The notes below the pieces were generated by a model. The model was not told where the DNA came from. It was given only the letters and a program-made list of their open reading frames with translations, and did no database searches. DNA of 64,000 nucleotides from Chitinophagaceae bacterium (GTDB taxonomy: Bacteria; Bacteroidota; Bacteroidia; Chitinophagales; Chitinophagaceae), in assembly GCA_023957575.1 (NCBI GenBank), contig JAMLGU010000001.1:682001-746000 (forward strand), read 5' to 3'. The position numbers and the translations under genes are program-made. Positions 35,890-45,145 of the stretch are shown one piece after another; positions within the stretch are counted from its first letter, which is position 1; every line of letters starts with the position of its first letter.

Positions 35890-36963
35890 ATGAATAAAAA
35901 ACTGGTTTTCACTATTTCTTTTTCACTATTTTTTTTATGCTTATTGGCTCAAACAAAACTAACGCAACCGGTAGCGGAGCAATTAAGCAGATTGCCGCTG
36001 CATTGTATTAATACCGAGTTTCCTAATAAAACCTCTCATCTTGCTGACGGCATTGCCGATGCAAGATTGTTGCCTTCGGAGTTGCACCCGGTTTTTTATG
36101 GCTGCCTTGACTGGCATAGTAGTGTGCATGGTCATTGGATGTTGGTGAGGCTCCTGAAACTATTTCCTGACTTGCCTGGCAGGGATAGCATAATCAAAGT
36201 ATTAAACAATTCCTTTCAAAAAGAAAAAATGGAACAAGAAGCAGCTTATTTTGGTAAATATACCGCTTCAAAAAACTATGAGCGAACTTATGGCTGGGCA
36301 TGGCTGCTAAAGTTGGATGAAGAATTATATACCTGGCATGACCCTCTCGGCAAAAAATGGCATGAGGCGCTTCAGCCACTTACCCAAAAAATTGAATCGC
36401 TTTGGAAAGATTATCTGCCCAGACAAACCTACCCTAATCGTACAGGCGTGCATCCCAATACGGCTTTTGGATTGTGCTTTGCTTATGACTGGGCTACTAC
36501 CATTGGCGATGTGGCATTTGCAAAAGAAATTAAGGAAAAGGCAAAATATTTTTATCTGAACAACAAAAATATTCCGGCATATCTAGAGCCTGATGGTTCT
36601 GATTTTTTCTCACCGAGTCTTCTGGCTGCCGACTTAATGCAGCGGGTATTGCCCCGCAACCGGTTTTTGAATTGGTTCAATCAATATTATGATTCAAAAA
36701 GTATTAAACGGATTTGCGAAATGCCAACCGTCAGTGACAGAAACGATTATCAAATTGTGCATCTTGACGGACTTTCGTTCAGCCGCGCCTGGTGTATGAA
36801 AAGTATTGCCCATGCACTGCCTGCTAATCATCAGTATCGAAAATTATTTGAGCAAACAGCCGGTAAATTCCTGAATTATTCGCTTCCTAAAATCTTTGAT
36901 GGAGGCTATGGCGGTGAGCACTGGCTGGCATCCTTTGCGGTATATGCGTTATCCATAAAATAA
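35890..36963 (+). CDS. Exported DUF2891 protein
   Basis: A 357-residue exported protein with a signal peptide ending LLAQ. The body is helical and contains the DUF2891 landmarks: PVFYGCLDWHSSVHGHWMLVRL, then YGWAWLLKLDEEL, HPNTAFGLCFAYDWA and YLEPDGSDFFSPSL. The all-alpha arrangement resembles an alpha/alpha-barrel such as those of glycoside-processing proteins, but the family has no firm function. It acts in the periplasm. It shares a bidirectional terminator with the convergent gene at 37012. Confidence 0.85.
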   Translation: MNKKLVFTISFSLFFLCLLAQTKLTQPVAEQLSRLPLHCINTEFPNKTSHLADGIADARLLPSELHPVFYGCLDWHSSVHGHWMLVRLLKLFPDLPGRDSIIKVLNNSFQKEKMEQEAAYFGKYTASKNYERTYGWAWLLKLDEELYTWHDPLGKKWHEALQPLTQKIESLWKDYLPRQTYPNRTGVHPNTAFGLCFAYDWATTIGDVAFAKEIKEKAKYFYLNNKNIPAYLEPDGSDFFSPSLLAADLMQRVLPRNRFLNWFNQYYDSKSIKRICEMPTVSDRNDYQIVHLDGLSFSRAWCMKSIAHALPANHQYRKLFEQTAGKFLNYSLPKIFDGGYGGEHWLASFAVYALSIK

Positions 36964-36994
36964 AAACAGCCGTCTTTTTTTCGACAGCTGTTTT
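36963..36994. terminator. Bidirectional intrinsic terminator
   Basis: Stem AAAACAGC (36963-36970) with GCTGTTTT (36987-36994), extended inward by GTC/GAC pairs, loop rich in T. It starts at the DUF2891 stop codon and serves both this gene and the convergent one at 37012-37590. Confidence 0.7.
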
Positions 36995-37011
36995 AAGAAT
37001 TATCTCTCAGT

Positions 37012-37590
37012 TTATTTAATATATTTTCCTAAGGATTTTCCTGCTTTTGCATAGGCTTCAGAAATTCTCCAGCCGGTATCAAAGTCCACACCCATTACAT
37101 CTCTGCCGGGAGATTTTGACACAGTCAACTTTGCAATTACATTGTTTCTGTTTTTTGTTTCCACTATTGTTACTTCTCCGTCAATATAGGCATTCTGACG
37201 CATTACTCCAATATTAAACCCCGGCTCGGTAAACGAGGTATTGAAAATAAGTGTGTAGGTTGCATTTTTGTCTTCTTTCATTTTACTGTTATCGGTAAAC
37301 AATTCCACAAACTTAGGTTCGTAACGTTCTTCTCTGTCACTCACCCAGCTTTTGGCCCATGTATCTCCTTTCCCGGCTTCTTTTTTATTGTATTCCTCTG
37401 TTTTCTTGGCCACATAATCTGCCTCAGTTTTGAATTTGCCAACGCGCATATCATTATAGGTAAATTCAATATTGATAGAAGACTCGTTCTTCAAAGTTTT
37501 TATATCGCCTTCCGTTACTTTTATTTTCTGGGCATGAAGTGGTAATGTTAAAATGACCAGACCCATTCCTAATAAAATTTTTAGTTTCAT
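37012..37590 (-). CDS. Exported protein of unknown function
   Basis: A 192-residue exported protein with a signal peptide (residues 1-20, cleaved after LHAQ). The mature part mixes beta strands and charged helices, with TYTLIFNTSFTEPGFNIGV, YIDGEVTIVE and a C-terminal KAGKSLGKYIK. I do not recognise a named family; it looks like small periplasmic or outer-membrane-associated proteins common in Chitinophagaceae. It is transcribed alone, divergent from the HAD hydrolase 75 bp away and convergent with DUF2891. Confidence 0.7.
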   Translation of the reverse strand: MKLKILLGMGLVILTLPLHAQKIKVTEGDIKTLKNESSINIEFTYNDMRVGKFKTEADYVAKKTEEYNKKEAGKGDTWAKSWVSDREERYEPKFVELFTDNSKMKEDKNATYTLIFNTSFTEPGFNIGVMRQNAYIDGEVTIVETKNRNNVIAKLTVSKSPGRDVMGVDFDTGWRISEAYAKAGKSLGKYIK

Positions 37591-37664
37591 AAAAGAAATT
37601 GTTTGTTTGTTTAAAAAAAAGATTAATTAAAATTAATGAATAAATATTGAATATCTTCGATTGT

Positions 37665-38294
37665 ATGATAAAAAATATAATTTTTGATTTTGGAGGAGTA
37701 TTGCTAAATATTGATTTCCAGAAATCTATTGATGCCTTTGAAGCACTGGGGTTTGCTAATTTTGACGAATTGTTTTCTCAGTTCAAAGCAGATGAATTGT
37801 TTATGAAGTTAGAGGTAGGAAGGGTAAGCGAAGATGATTTTTTTGAACAGCTAAAGGAAGTGGCTCCCGAAAAGGTTGAAATACACCAATTGAAAAATGC
37901 CTGGAACGCGATGCTATTGAGTTACAGAAAAGAAAGCCTTGAGTTTTTAAATGAACTGTCACGGCAATATAACTTATATCTGTTGAGCAATACCAATGCG
38001 ATTCATTATACTGCCTTTTCTGAAATGCTAAGAAGAGAAACGAAATACGATAATCTGGAGTCTTTTTTTACTAAAGCCTTCTATTCGCACGAAATAAAAA
38101 TGAGAAAGCCTGATAAGGAAATATATGAATATGTTATTCGGGATGCCCGAATAAATCCCGAAGAAACCCTTTTTATTGACGACACACATACAAATTTTGA
38201 AGAGGCCGAAAAACTTGGAATAAAAACGCATCTGCTGTTGCCCGATGAGCGGATTGAAAAGATTGACTTTGGAGCGTTTTGGTTGAATGTTTAA
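37665..38294 (+). CDS. HAD-family hydrolase (subfamily IA, YihX-like)
   Basis: A 209-residue haloacid-dehalogenase-like hydrolase. Motif I is IIFDFGGVLLNID (note FGGV rather than DGT, as in YihX-type sugar phosphatases), motif II LLSNTN, a lysine region HEIKMRKPDKEIYEYV (motif III) and motif IV LFIDDTHTNFEEAEKLG. The cap is a small helical domain between motifs I and II. It likely removes phosphate from a small metabolite; the substrate is unknown. The frame extends 6 codons up to a TTG; the ATG at 37665 puts motif I at the N-terminus, as expected. Confidence 0.88.
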   Translation: MIKNIIFDFGGVLLNIDFQKSIDAFEALGFANFDELFSQFKADELFMKLEVGRVSEDDFFEQLKEVAPEKVEIHQLKNAWNAMLLSYRKESLEFLNELSRQYNLYLLSNTNAIHYTAFSEMLRRETKYDNLESFFTKAFYSHEIKMRKPDKEIYEYVIRDARINPEETLFIDDTHTNFEEAEKLGIKTHLLLPDERIEKIDFGAFWLNV

Positions 38295-38407
38295 AACCTC
38301 AGGCGGTTTTGCCAAATCAGTGAAATGGCTTTCATATACATTTTTAAAAATTCATAACTTCGTGAAATTCATTTTCCGATTTTTCTTTTGCTAAAAAGCA
38401 TTTATTC

Positions 38408-39016
38408 ATGTTAATTCATATTCATCCTACCGATCCGCAACCGCGACTGATAAAGCAGGTGGTTGAAACTTTGCAAAATGGAGGCATCATCATTTATCCT
38501 ACTGATACGATTTATGGTTTGGGTTGCGATATCTATCAAACCAAAGCGGTAGAGCGAATATGTCGTATCAAACAAATAGATCCAAAGAAGGCAAGATTAT
38601 CGTTTGTATGCAGCGACCTAAGCCACCTGAGCAATTTTGCAAAACAGATTTCAAACAGTACTTACAGAATACTGAGAGAACACTTGCCTGGTCCCTACAC
38701 TTTTATTTTACCGGCCAGTAAACAAGTTCCCAAGATTGTGCAAAGTAAAAAAGACACCATTGGATTGCGGATACCTGATAACCGAATTGTTCAGGCGCTG
38801 GTGAAGGAGCTGGGTCATCCGATACTCAGTACCACATTGCCGGGAGAGTTTATTGAAGATTATACCGACCCTGAAATAATGTATGAAAATTATCAGAATC
38901 TGGTTGACATCGTGATAGACGGTGGCATAGGGGGCACGGTACCTTCCACCATTATTGATTGCACCGATGATGACTATGAAGTAATCAGAATGGGCGCCGG
39001 TGAATGGGATGAATAG
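38408..39016 (+). CDS. yciO: YciO-type Sua5/YrdC-family protein
   Basis: A 202-residue protein of the Sua5/YciO/YrdC family, whose best known members make threonylcarbamoyl-AMP for tRNA modification. The N-terminus (HPTDPQPRLIKQVVE), the motif YPTDTIYGLGCD and ICRIKQIDPKK, and the short length without a Sua5 C-terminal domain look closest to E. coli YciO rather than to TsaC. YciO has no firmly established essential role, so the tRNA function is possible but not implied. It lies 29 bp upstream of a lipoprotein gene on the same strand. Confidence 0.85.
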   Translation: MLIHIHPTDPQPRLIKQVVETLQNGGIIIYPTDTIYGLGCDIYQTKAVERICRIKQIDPKKARLSFVCSDLSHLSNFAKQISNSTYRILREHLPGPYTFILPASKQVPKIVQSKKDTIGLRIPDNRIVQALVKELGHPILSTTLPGEFIEDYTDPEIMYENYQNLVDIVIDGGIGGTVPSTIIDCTDDDYEVIRMGAGEWDE

Positions 39017-39045
39017 ATATTTTTTATAACTTTGAAAAAAAGTCT

Positions 39046-39924
39046 ATGAAAAGTTTTTCTGCTTCAATAATTATTATTTTGACTGCTTTGTTCTTACTGC
39101 AAAGTTGCTCCACTACCAATCCGAGATATGTAAGTTCACCCTCGGTTCCCAATACTACTTTTTTTAGGGAAAAAGGTGATATGAAATTTGCAGTTTCTGG
39201 TTCTGCAGCGCCATTTTCTCTTGAAAAATACAATTACAGTAATAATAAAGATTATAACCGAAACAGAAGGTCTGTTTACGGAGTTGATGGACAGGCGGCT
39301 TTTGCGCTGTCCAATCATTTTATGGTTGCAGTGGATGGTGTTGTTCGTAATGAAGAAGATAAGTATAATAAAGATGACCTTGACGTTACCAATGACCGTT
39401 CGGTGATTGGCTATAATCGTAAAATGATAAATGGGGCTATTGGAGTATATGCTCCTCTTGGTGTAAGTCAAAGAGCGTGGTTCAATTTTTTGGCAGGAAT
39501 AGGAGTGGGCAGATCGACATCACAGGATAATGGTTATATTGGCAGTTCTTTAAAAACCAACAGGTATTTGAATGCCGATCTTTTCAAAATCAATCTGCAC
39601 CCTTCATTTAATTTTTTCTTTTCAGAATATTTCAGAATGTCTGTAGCGCCACGTTTTTCATTTTTAAAATATAACAATATTCAGACCAATTACTCACACG
39701 CTGATCTAAAAACAACGCAATATGAGGCATTGGAAGGGCATTATCTGCCATTGTTTGAGCCCAGCATTATATTGCAGTCAGGATTTCCCGGAGCCGATTG
39801 GCTGAAGTTGGATATGGGTTTTCATTTCTCATCAGACCCTGATATTGGTGCATATAACCTGAATTCAAGAAACTTTCTGTTTTCCTTAGGATTTTCAATT
39901 TATCCGTATAAAAGGAGGGACTGA
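39046..39924 (+). CDS. Outer-membrane lipoprotein with beta-barrel-like body
   Basis: A 292-residue lipoprotein with lipobox LLQSC near residue 24. The mature part has alternating hydrophobic strands with aromatic girdles and ends in FLFSLGFSIYPYKRRD, suggesting a beta-barrel or porin-like protein of the outer membrane. I do not recognise a named family. A TAnnTTTG-type element, TAACTTTG, occurs at 39027-39034, close to the ATG, so the leader would be nearly absent; it has no clear -33 partner. Confidence 0.75.
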   Translation: MKSFSASIIIILTALFLLQSCSTTNPRYVSSPSVPNTTFFREKGDMKFAVSGSAAPFSLEKYNYSNNKDYNRNRRSVYGVDGQAAFALSNHFMVAVDGVVRNEEDKYNKDDLDVTNDRSVIGYNRKMINGAIGVYAPLGVSQRAWFNFLAGIGVGRSTSQDNGYIGSSLKTNRYLNADLFKINLHPSFNFFFSEYFRMSVAPRFSFLKYNNIQTNYSHADLKTTQYEALEGHYLPLFEPSIILQSGFPGADWLKLDMGFHFSSDPDIGAYNLNSRNFLFSLGFSIYPYKRRD

Positions 39925-39927
39925 TTT

Positions 39928-40701
39928 TTATTTTATCAGTATGTCGCTAAGGTCGGTAGAGTCGCCATTAAATACATTAAAATCAACCTTATGGTTAATG
40001 CCATTTATCCGGCCTTTATCGCTGTGCTGCCAAAAAGTCCATGACCGGCTGATTCGGGGGCGATGCGGTTGATAATAATGTGCAACCCATAGCGGATATT
40101 CATCAAAATCACTTCCCAGATATTTATCATAGAAGTCTGCATTTGTATAAATAATTGGCTTTACACCATAATGATCTTCAATCATTTTTAACCAAATTTT
40201 GATACTGCCTTTAAATGCGCCAAGCTTGGTTTTGTTTACTTTCTCAATATCTAAAACCGGAGGCAAATCTCCCGTTCGGAGTTTGACGGCAGAAATGAAA
40301 AATTTCGCTTGTGCTGCGGCATCTTTATCAGGCAGGTAAAAATGATAGGCGCCACGCGTCATTTTGTGAACCTCTGCTTTGTTCCAGTTTCTTTTATAAA
40401 ATGGATCCAGTAAGCTTTCTCCTTCAGTAGCTTTTATGAAGGCAAAATTCATGCTGATATTTCTCACATTCATATTTTTTACTTCGTTCCAATTTATGAA
40501 GCGTTGGTAGCGTGAAACGTCAATACCATGAATTTTAAATCCGTTGGGGATGCTGATGCCAAAAGCTTCATAGCGTACAAACTTCTGTTTTTGCCGTTCA
40601 TTCCATCTCAGCAGTAAAAACACGAGTAATACAAGAAAAGCTGCTACCAGGATAATAGCAGTCTGATTCCGTGAAGATTTTTTCTTTCTGCGAGGCGACA
40701 T
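39928..40701 (-). CDS. Membrane-anchored GH25 lysozyme
   Basis: A 257-residue GH25 muramidase. A basic N-terminus and one membrane segment (AIILVAAFLVLLVFLLL) anchor it with the catalytic domain outside the cytoplasm. GH25 landmarks are IHGIDVSRYQ (first Asp), FAFIKATEGES, GAYHFYLPDKDAA, LPPVLDIEKV (Asp and Glu of the active site) and PLWVAHYYQP. It cleaves the peptidoglycan glycan chain. A membrane anchor instead of a cleaved signal is common in Bacteroidota GH25 proteins. It ends 4 bp from the convergent lipoprotein gene. Confidence 0.9.
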   Translation of the reverse strand: MSPRRKKKSSRNQTAIILVAAFLVLLVFLLLRWNERQKQKFVRYEAFGISIPNGFKIHGIDVSRYQRFINWNEVKNMNVRNISMNFAFIKATEGESLLDPFYKRNWNKAEVHKMTRGAYHFYLPDKDAAAQAKFFISAVKLRTGDLPPVLDIEKVNKTKLGAFKGSIKIWLKMIEDHYGVKPIIYTNADFYDKYLGSDFDEYPLWVAHYYQPHRPRISRSWTFWQHSDKGRINGINHKVDFNVFNGDSTDLSDILIK

Positions 40702-40755
40702 GAATTAAAAATAACAAAATCAGGGGAATAAACTAATTCCCATTCATTTTAGGAA

Positions 40756-43116
40756 TTAGTTTTCTTCTACAATACGCAGGCGGGCATAGTTCAGCATGAT
40801 TTTCTTCTCGCCGTTGTTTTCAAATTTTATAAGCGCCATTGGGTTGTGCGCTGCCCCTTCCATAGTTATCACTTCTCCAAAACCGAACTTTTGATGCTCC
40901 ACCTTTTGACCCACTTTCAGACCGGAAGTGTCGCTGGCCTGAAAATCGGGACTGGGTGTATGCTCTACTATCTTATTTGTCGGCTTTGAAGAAATATATT
41001 CAGGTTTTGATTGTTTACCCGGAGGTGCGCCATATTTTTTTTCGGCATCGGCTGCTGCTTTTCTGGAGTTTCCCCAATTATTGCCACCACTTGGTCTGTC
41101 AAACGCCGAGGTTTGAAATCCAAACGAACCCGAAGAGCGTGTGCCACCGCCTGAATATGTTTTGTCTAAGTACTGTTCGGGCAACTCATCTATAAACCTG
41201 CTCGGCTCATTTTGAATTAGCGAGCCAAATTTATATCGTGTGTTGGCATAAGAAATCCAAAGTTTTTTTCTGGCACGGGTTATTACCACATAAAACAAAC
41301 GCCTTTCTTCTTCCAATTCTTCGCGGGTATTGATGGACATTGCATTTGGAAAAAGCATTTCCTCCAATCCTGAAGCAAACACACATTCAAACTCAAGACC
41401 TTTGGCAGCGTGGATGGTCATTAGTTTTACGGTATCTGCATCGGGGTCTTTTTCATCTGCATCGGTGAGCAGCGTAATTTGTTGTAAGTAAGCGCCTAAG
41501 CTTTTATCAATCATTTCACCTTCTTCATTATCAGGGCTTTCTACCCATTCTTTGATAGAGTTGAGTAATTCCTGAACGTTTTCATAACGCTGCAATCCTT
41601 CTGTACTCTTGTCATTAAAAAGCTCTCTTACCAGATTGGTTTGTTTGCCCACATGAAAAGCCACTTCATACGCATTTCTTTTTTCGAGCATGCTGGAAAA
41701 ACTTTTTATCATGGTCACAAACTCATTTATTGCCTCCTGCGTACCCGACCTGAATCCGTATTGAGATACATTCTGAAGCACATTCCACATAGTGTCATTA
41801 TGTGTATTTGCAATCAGAATGATTTTATCAATTGTAGTTTTTCCAATACCTCGCACAGGATAGTTTATAATTCGTTTGAGCGCTTCTTCATCCCGAGGGT
41901 TAATGATTATTCTAAGATATGCTAATAAATCTTTAATTTCTTTTCTTTGATAAAAGCTAATGCCGCCATAAATGGTGTAGGCAATGCCCATCCTTCGTAA
42001 AGCTTCTTCAAAAGAACGGCTTTGGGCATTGGTACGATAAAGAATGGCAAAGTCTTTATTCAAAAAATGATTTCTCAGTTTTTGTTCCTGAATGGTATCG
42101 GCTACAAATTTCCCCTCATCATTATCGGTCATGGTGCGCACAACCTTTATCTTTTCACCTTCTCCGTTCTCGGTAAATAATACTTTAGGAATCTGACCTT
42201 TGTTTTTACTGATACTTTCGTTAGCCACATGGATGATGCTTTTAGTGCTGCGATAATTTTGCTCTAACTTTACCAATTTTACGTCATCATAATCCTTTTG
42301 AAATTGTAAGATATTTTGAATGGTTGCGCCTCTGAAACTGTAAATACTTTGTGCATCATCGCCCACTACACATACATTTTCGCGCATAGCGCCCAGAAGT
42401 TTAATGATTTCATACTGAGCCGGATTGGTATCCTGATACTCATCTATCAGTATGTAATGAAATTTGTGCTGGTATTTGCTAAGTGCATCAGGAAAGTTTT
42501 TGAGCAGTTCATAAAATTTGAGCAACAGGTCGTCAAAATCCATCGCACCGTTTTTAAAACAACGTTTGCAATAAGCATCGTAAATTTTTGCAAGCGCCGG
42601 ACGGTTACCGCGCAGGTCTTCCTGCTGAATGTAATAATCATTGGCATATTCTACAGGTGTAATCAAAGCATTCTTAGCAGACGAAATCCGGTTATATACT
42701 GTGGATGGCTTATACAGTTTATCATCCAGATTCATTTCGTTGATTACCGTTTTTACCACGCTTTTTGCATCATCGGTATCATAAATAGTGAAGTTGTGGG
42801 GGTACCCCAGCCGGTGCGCCTCTGCCCTTAGTATTCTGGCAAATACGCTGTGGAAGGTGCCGATATATAAATTGCGTGCTTCATTATTGCCCAATATATG
42901 CTCTACCCGTTCCTTCATTTCCTTAGCGGCTTTGTTGGTAAAGGTGAGCGCCAGTATATTAAACGAGTCCACGCCGCTGGCCATCAGGTGTGCAATGCGG
43001 GTGGTGAGTACTCTGGTTTTTCCACTGCCGGCGCCTGCAATAATCATAATAGGCCCGTCTTTATGCAAAACTGCTTCACGCTGCCTTTCGTTCAATCCTT
43101 TTAAATAATCCTGCAT
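40756..43116 (-). CDS. pcrA: UvrD/PcrA-type DNA helicase
   Basis: A 786-residue superfamily 1A helicase. Motif I is AGAGSGKTRVL, motif II DEYQDTN, motif III VVGDDAQSIYSFRGA, motif V MTIHAAKGLEFE and motif VI VVITRARKKLWIS. Such helicases unwind DNA in repair and remove obstacles from it. The C-terminus, after a Gly/Ser-rich linker, ends with a Tudor-like region (VGQKVEHQKFGFGEVITMEG), typical of PcrA proteins and used to contact RNA polymerase. The length is slightly above that of Gram-positive PcrA. Confidence 0.95.
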   Translation of the reverse strand: MQDYLKGLNERQREAVLHKDGPIMIIAGAGSGKTRVLTTRIAHLMASGVDSFNILALTFTNKAAKEMKERVEHILGNNEARNLYIGTFHSVFARILRAEAHRLGYPHNFTIYDTDDAKSVVKTVINEMNLDDKLYKPSTVYNRISSAKNALITPVEYANDYYIQQEDLRGNRPALAKIYDAYCKRCFKNGAMDFDDLLLKFYELLKNFPDALSKYQHKFHYILIDEYQDTNPAQYEIIKLLGAMRENVCVVGDDAQSIYSFRGATIQNILQFQKDYDDVKLVKLEQNYRSTKSIIHVANESISKNKGQIPKVLFTENGEGEKIKVVRTMTDNDEGKFVADTIQEQKLRNHFLNKDFAILYRTNAQSRSFEEALRRMGIAYTIYGGISFYQRKEIKDLLAYLRIIINPRDEEALKRIINYPVRGIGKTTIDKIILIANTHNDTMWNVLQNVSQYGFRSGTQEAINEFVTMIKSFSSMLEKRNAYEVAFHVGKQTNLVRELFNDKSTEGLQRYENVQELLNSIKEWVESPDNEEGEMIDKSLGAYLQQITLLTDADEKDPDADTVKLMTIHAAKGLEFECVFASGLEEMLFPNAMSINTREELEEERRLFYVVITRARKKLWISYANTRYKFGSLIQNEPSRFIDELPEQYLDKTYSGGGTRSSGSFGFQTSAFDRPSGGNNWGNSRKAAADAEKKYGAPPGKQSKPEYISSKPTNKIVEHTPSPDFQASDTSGLKVGQKVEHQKFGFGEVITMEGAAHNPMALIKFENNGEKKIMLNYARLRIVEEN

Positions 43117-43284
43117 GGCTGCAAGGTACGAAGCAGGATGCTCCGAAATGAAAATGTGGAAATTTTTTAAGAAATTTCAATAATCTCAAATTTTATTTGA
43201 TAGTAAAACAAAAATTCTTTAATTTTATAGTTACTTCTCAAAAGAATCAACAAAAATCTCTTCATTTTTAAACACATTTCAATA

Positions 43285-43521
43285 ATGAGACAAGCAACCA
43301 TAAGTTCATGGAAAATGTTTACTGCCACTATTTTGGTACTTTTCCTTTTTTCATGCAATGACAGCAGTTCAGAATCAAAAGAAAATACTGAATCGGAAGC
43401 CGCCACTCCTTCTGAAATTCAGCAAATACCTGATTCCAATAATAAAAGTACGACTGACACGACAAAGTATGACACTACTAAAACAGAGCAGAACCCCCCT
43501 GCCATCAGAAGGATAAGGTAA
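43285..43521 (+). CDS. Small Ser/Thr-rich lipoprotein
   Basis: A 78-residue predicted lipoprotein with the lipobox LFSC at about residues 21-24, followed by a hydrophilic Ser/Thr/Glu-rich, probably disordered tail ending in basic residues. No family is recognisable. The ATG at 43285 is the first possible start; the ATG 10 codons later would also give a signal peptide. It ends 6 bp before the convergent membrane TPR gene. Confidence 0.6.
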   Translation: MRQATISSWKMFTATILVLFLFSCNDSSSESKENTESEAATPSEIQQIPDSNNKSTTDTTKYDTTKTEQNPPAIRRIR

Positions 43522-43527
43522 AATTGG

Positions 43528-45114
43528 TTAATTTTCTATATCAGTTTCCCCTGTTAATTTTGTAGATGAGTCAGGAGGAAGATAATCTTCTTCTTGCTGA
43601 TTTTGTTTACCGAACTCTTGCAAAGCGTTTTCATTTTCAATTTTTACAGAAACGATTGGCAATGCCTGTACGGTTTTACTTGGAGATTTCTGTTCGGTAT
43701 TAGAAACAGTGTCAATGATATCATCATGATGTTGTCTCAACTCATTTATTCTTCTTTTTTTAGTTCTGGCTCTTTCGTAGTTAATTGCTAAATGTTTTGT
43801 AAACCAATGCTCAATTTTATGATGCCCGGGAACCAGTAGCGCTGCCAAGGCTACAAATATCAATATTTCCAAAAAGGGAGTGTGGTGGGTTATTTCTGTT
43901 ACAAAAGGATGAATTAATAGCGTTATATACTCGAAGAACAATAATAAAGATACTACTCCCAAAAACTCAATCACTCGCCGGTGTATTTTTCTCCTACTCA
44001 TAAAAATACTGAATAGGAAAAAAATGGGGATAAAAATTCCGATAGCAAGTAATTGAAGCCTCTGTCGGTATTCTTCCTTTTCCTTTTCCTTTAAAGCAGC
44101 CATACGCTGCTCTCGCAGCTGCTCTTGTATGCTCAGACTTTCTAATTGTTTTATCTTTTCATTGCCCTGAATGGAGTCTTTAAGCTGTATTGATGTAGTT
44201 TGGTATAAAAAAGCGCTATCATATTTTTTAATATCGCTAAATAATTCACTCAACAAATTACTGGAAATTAATGCGTTTGTCAATAGGCTGTTTTTATTTG
44301 AAATCTCATACGCTAATTTGGCAAAAAATAATGCAGAATCGGCAAGTCCAATTGCCTGATAGGCTCTTGATAAACCAATAATTCCCTCGGAGAGTGTCTG
44401 ATTATCATTCGCAGCTTTAATATACGGTTGACTCTTGAAATAATAATCAATAGCGGATTGATACTCCATTTTTTTTCTGTAAATATTTCCGATGTTATTC
44501 AAAGCGGATCCAATCATTAGACTGTCATTTGCAGCTAATGCAAGTTGGTAACAATTTATGGTATAGTATAATGCCTCAGAAAGTTTGTTGGCTTTTTCCA
44601 AAATATTTCCGGTATTCAGGTAAGCATATAATTTCAGATCATCGTACTTATGTTCATTAATAATTGAGTCGGCTTTTAGAATATATAAAGATGCCTTTTC
44701 TTGTTCATTATTGCGGTTATATACATTTGCCACATTCATATAAATAATAGCAATGTTATCAGGCCTGTCTCTTTTTTCCTCAATATTCAATCTTTTTAAA
44801 TAGTATTCCAAAGCCTGGGCATTGTCTCCAATTCTAAAAAAGGCTCCTCCAAGTCCGTCCAGAGCAAGCGATTCGCCGGGTAGATAACTAATATTTTTCG
44901 AAAAGTCGTATAACTGCTGGGCCACAAGTAATGCCGAGTCGGGTTTGTAAGTCTGATATTCATAGCTAAGAGAGTACATGGCTTCAACTTTTGTTGAATC
45001 GGCTTTGGTTGTTTTTATGATATTTATTAAACTATCAGTATATTTATGTTGGCTAAGTGTATGCAGCCACATCAAACATAGTATCGGCAATATTAGCTTT
45101 TTCTTAGTTGGCAT
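43528..45114 (-). CDS. Membrane protein with periplasmic TPR repeats
   Basis: A 528-residue protein with a signal peptide (residues 1-21) and TPR repeats at about 25-300 (ALEYYLKRLNIEEKRDRPDNI is one; SALNNIGNIYRKKMEYQSAIDYY another). A coiled segment near 310-345 leads to three membrane segments (about 350-370, 382-406, 415-435) and a hydrophilic cytoplasmic tail rich in Arg, Lys and Glu. It has the layout of Bacteroidota TPR proteins that sit in front of histidine-kinase or LuxR-type domains, but no such domain is present. It is divergent from the exported caspase gene, only 31 bp away, so the two probably share a regulatory region. Confidence 0.75.
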   Translation of the reverse strand: MPTKKKLILPILCLMWLHTLSQHKYTDSLINIIKTTKADSTKVEAMYSLSYEYQTYKPDSALLVAQQLYDFSKNISYLPGESLALDGLGGAFFRIGDNAQALEYYLKRLNIEEKRDRPDNIAIIYMNVANVYNRNNEQEKASLYILKADSIINEHKYDDLKLYAYLNTGNILEKANKLSEALYYTINCYQLALAANDSLMIGSALNNIGNIYRKKMEYQSAIDYYFKSQPYIKAANDNQTLSEGIIGLSRAYQAIGLADSALFFAKLAYEISNKNSLLTNALISSNLLSELFSDIKKYDSAFLYQTTSIQLKDSIQGNEKIKQLESLSIQEQLREQRMAALKEKEKEEYRQRLQLLAIGIFIPIFFLFSIFMSRRKIHRRVIEFLGVVSLLLFFEYITLLIHPFVTEITHHTPFLEILIFVALAALLVPGHHKIEHWFTKHLAINYERARTKKRRINELRQHHDDIIDTVSNTEQKSPSKTVQALPIVSVKIENENALQEFGKQNQQEEDYLPPDSSTKLTGETDIEN

Positions 45115-45145
45115 GGGCGGTTGTTAGATAATAAAAGTCCAAATT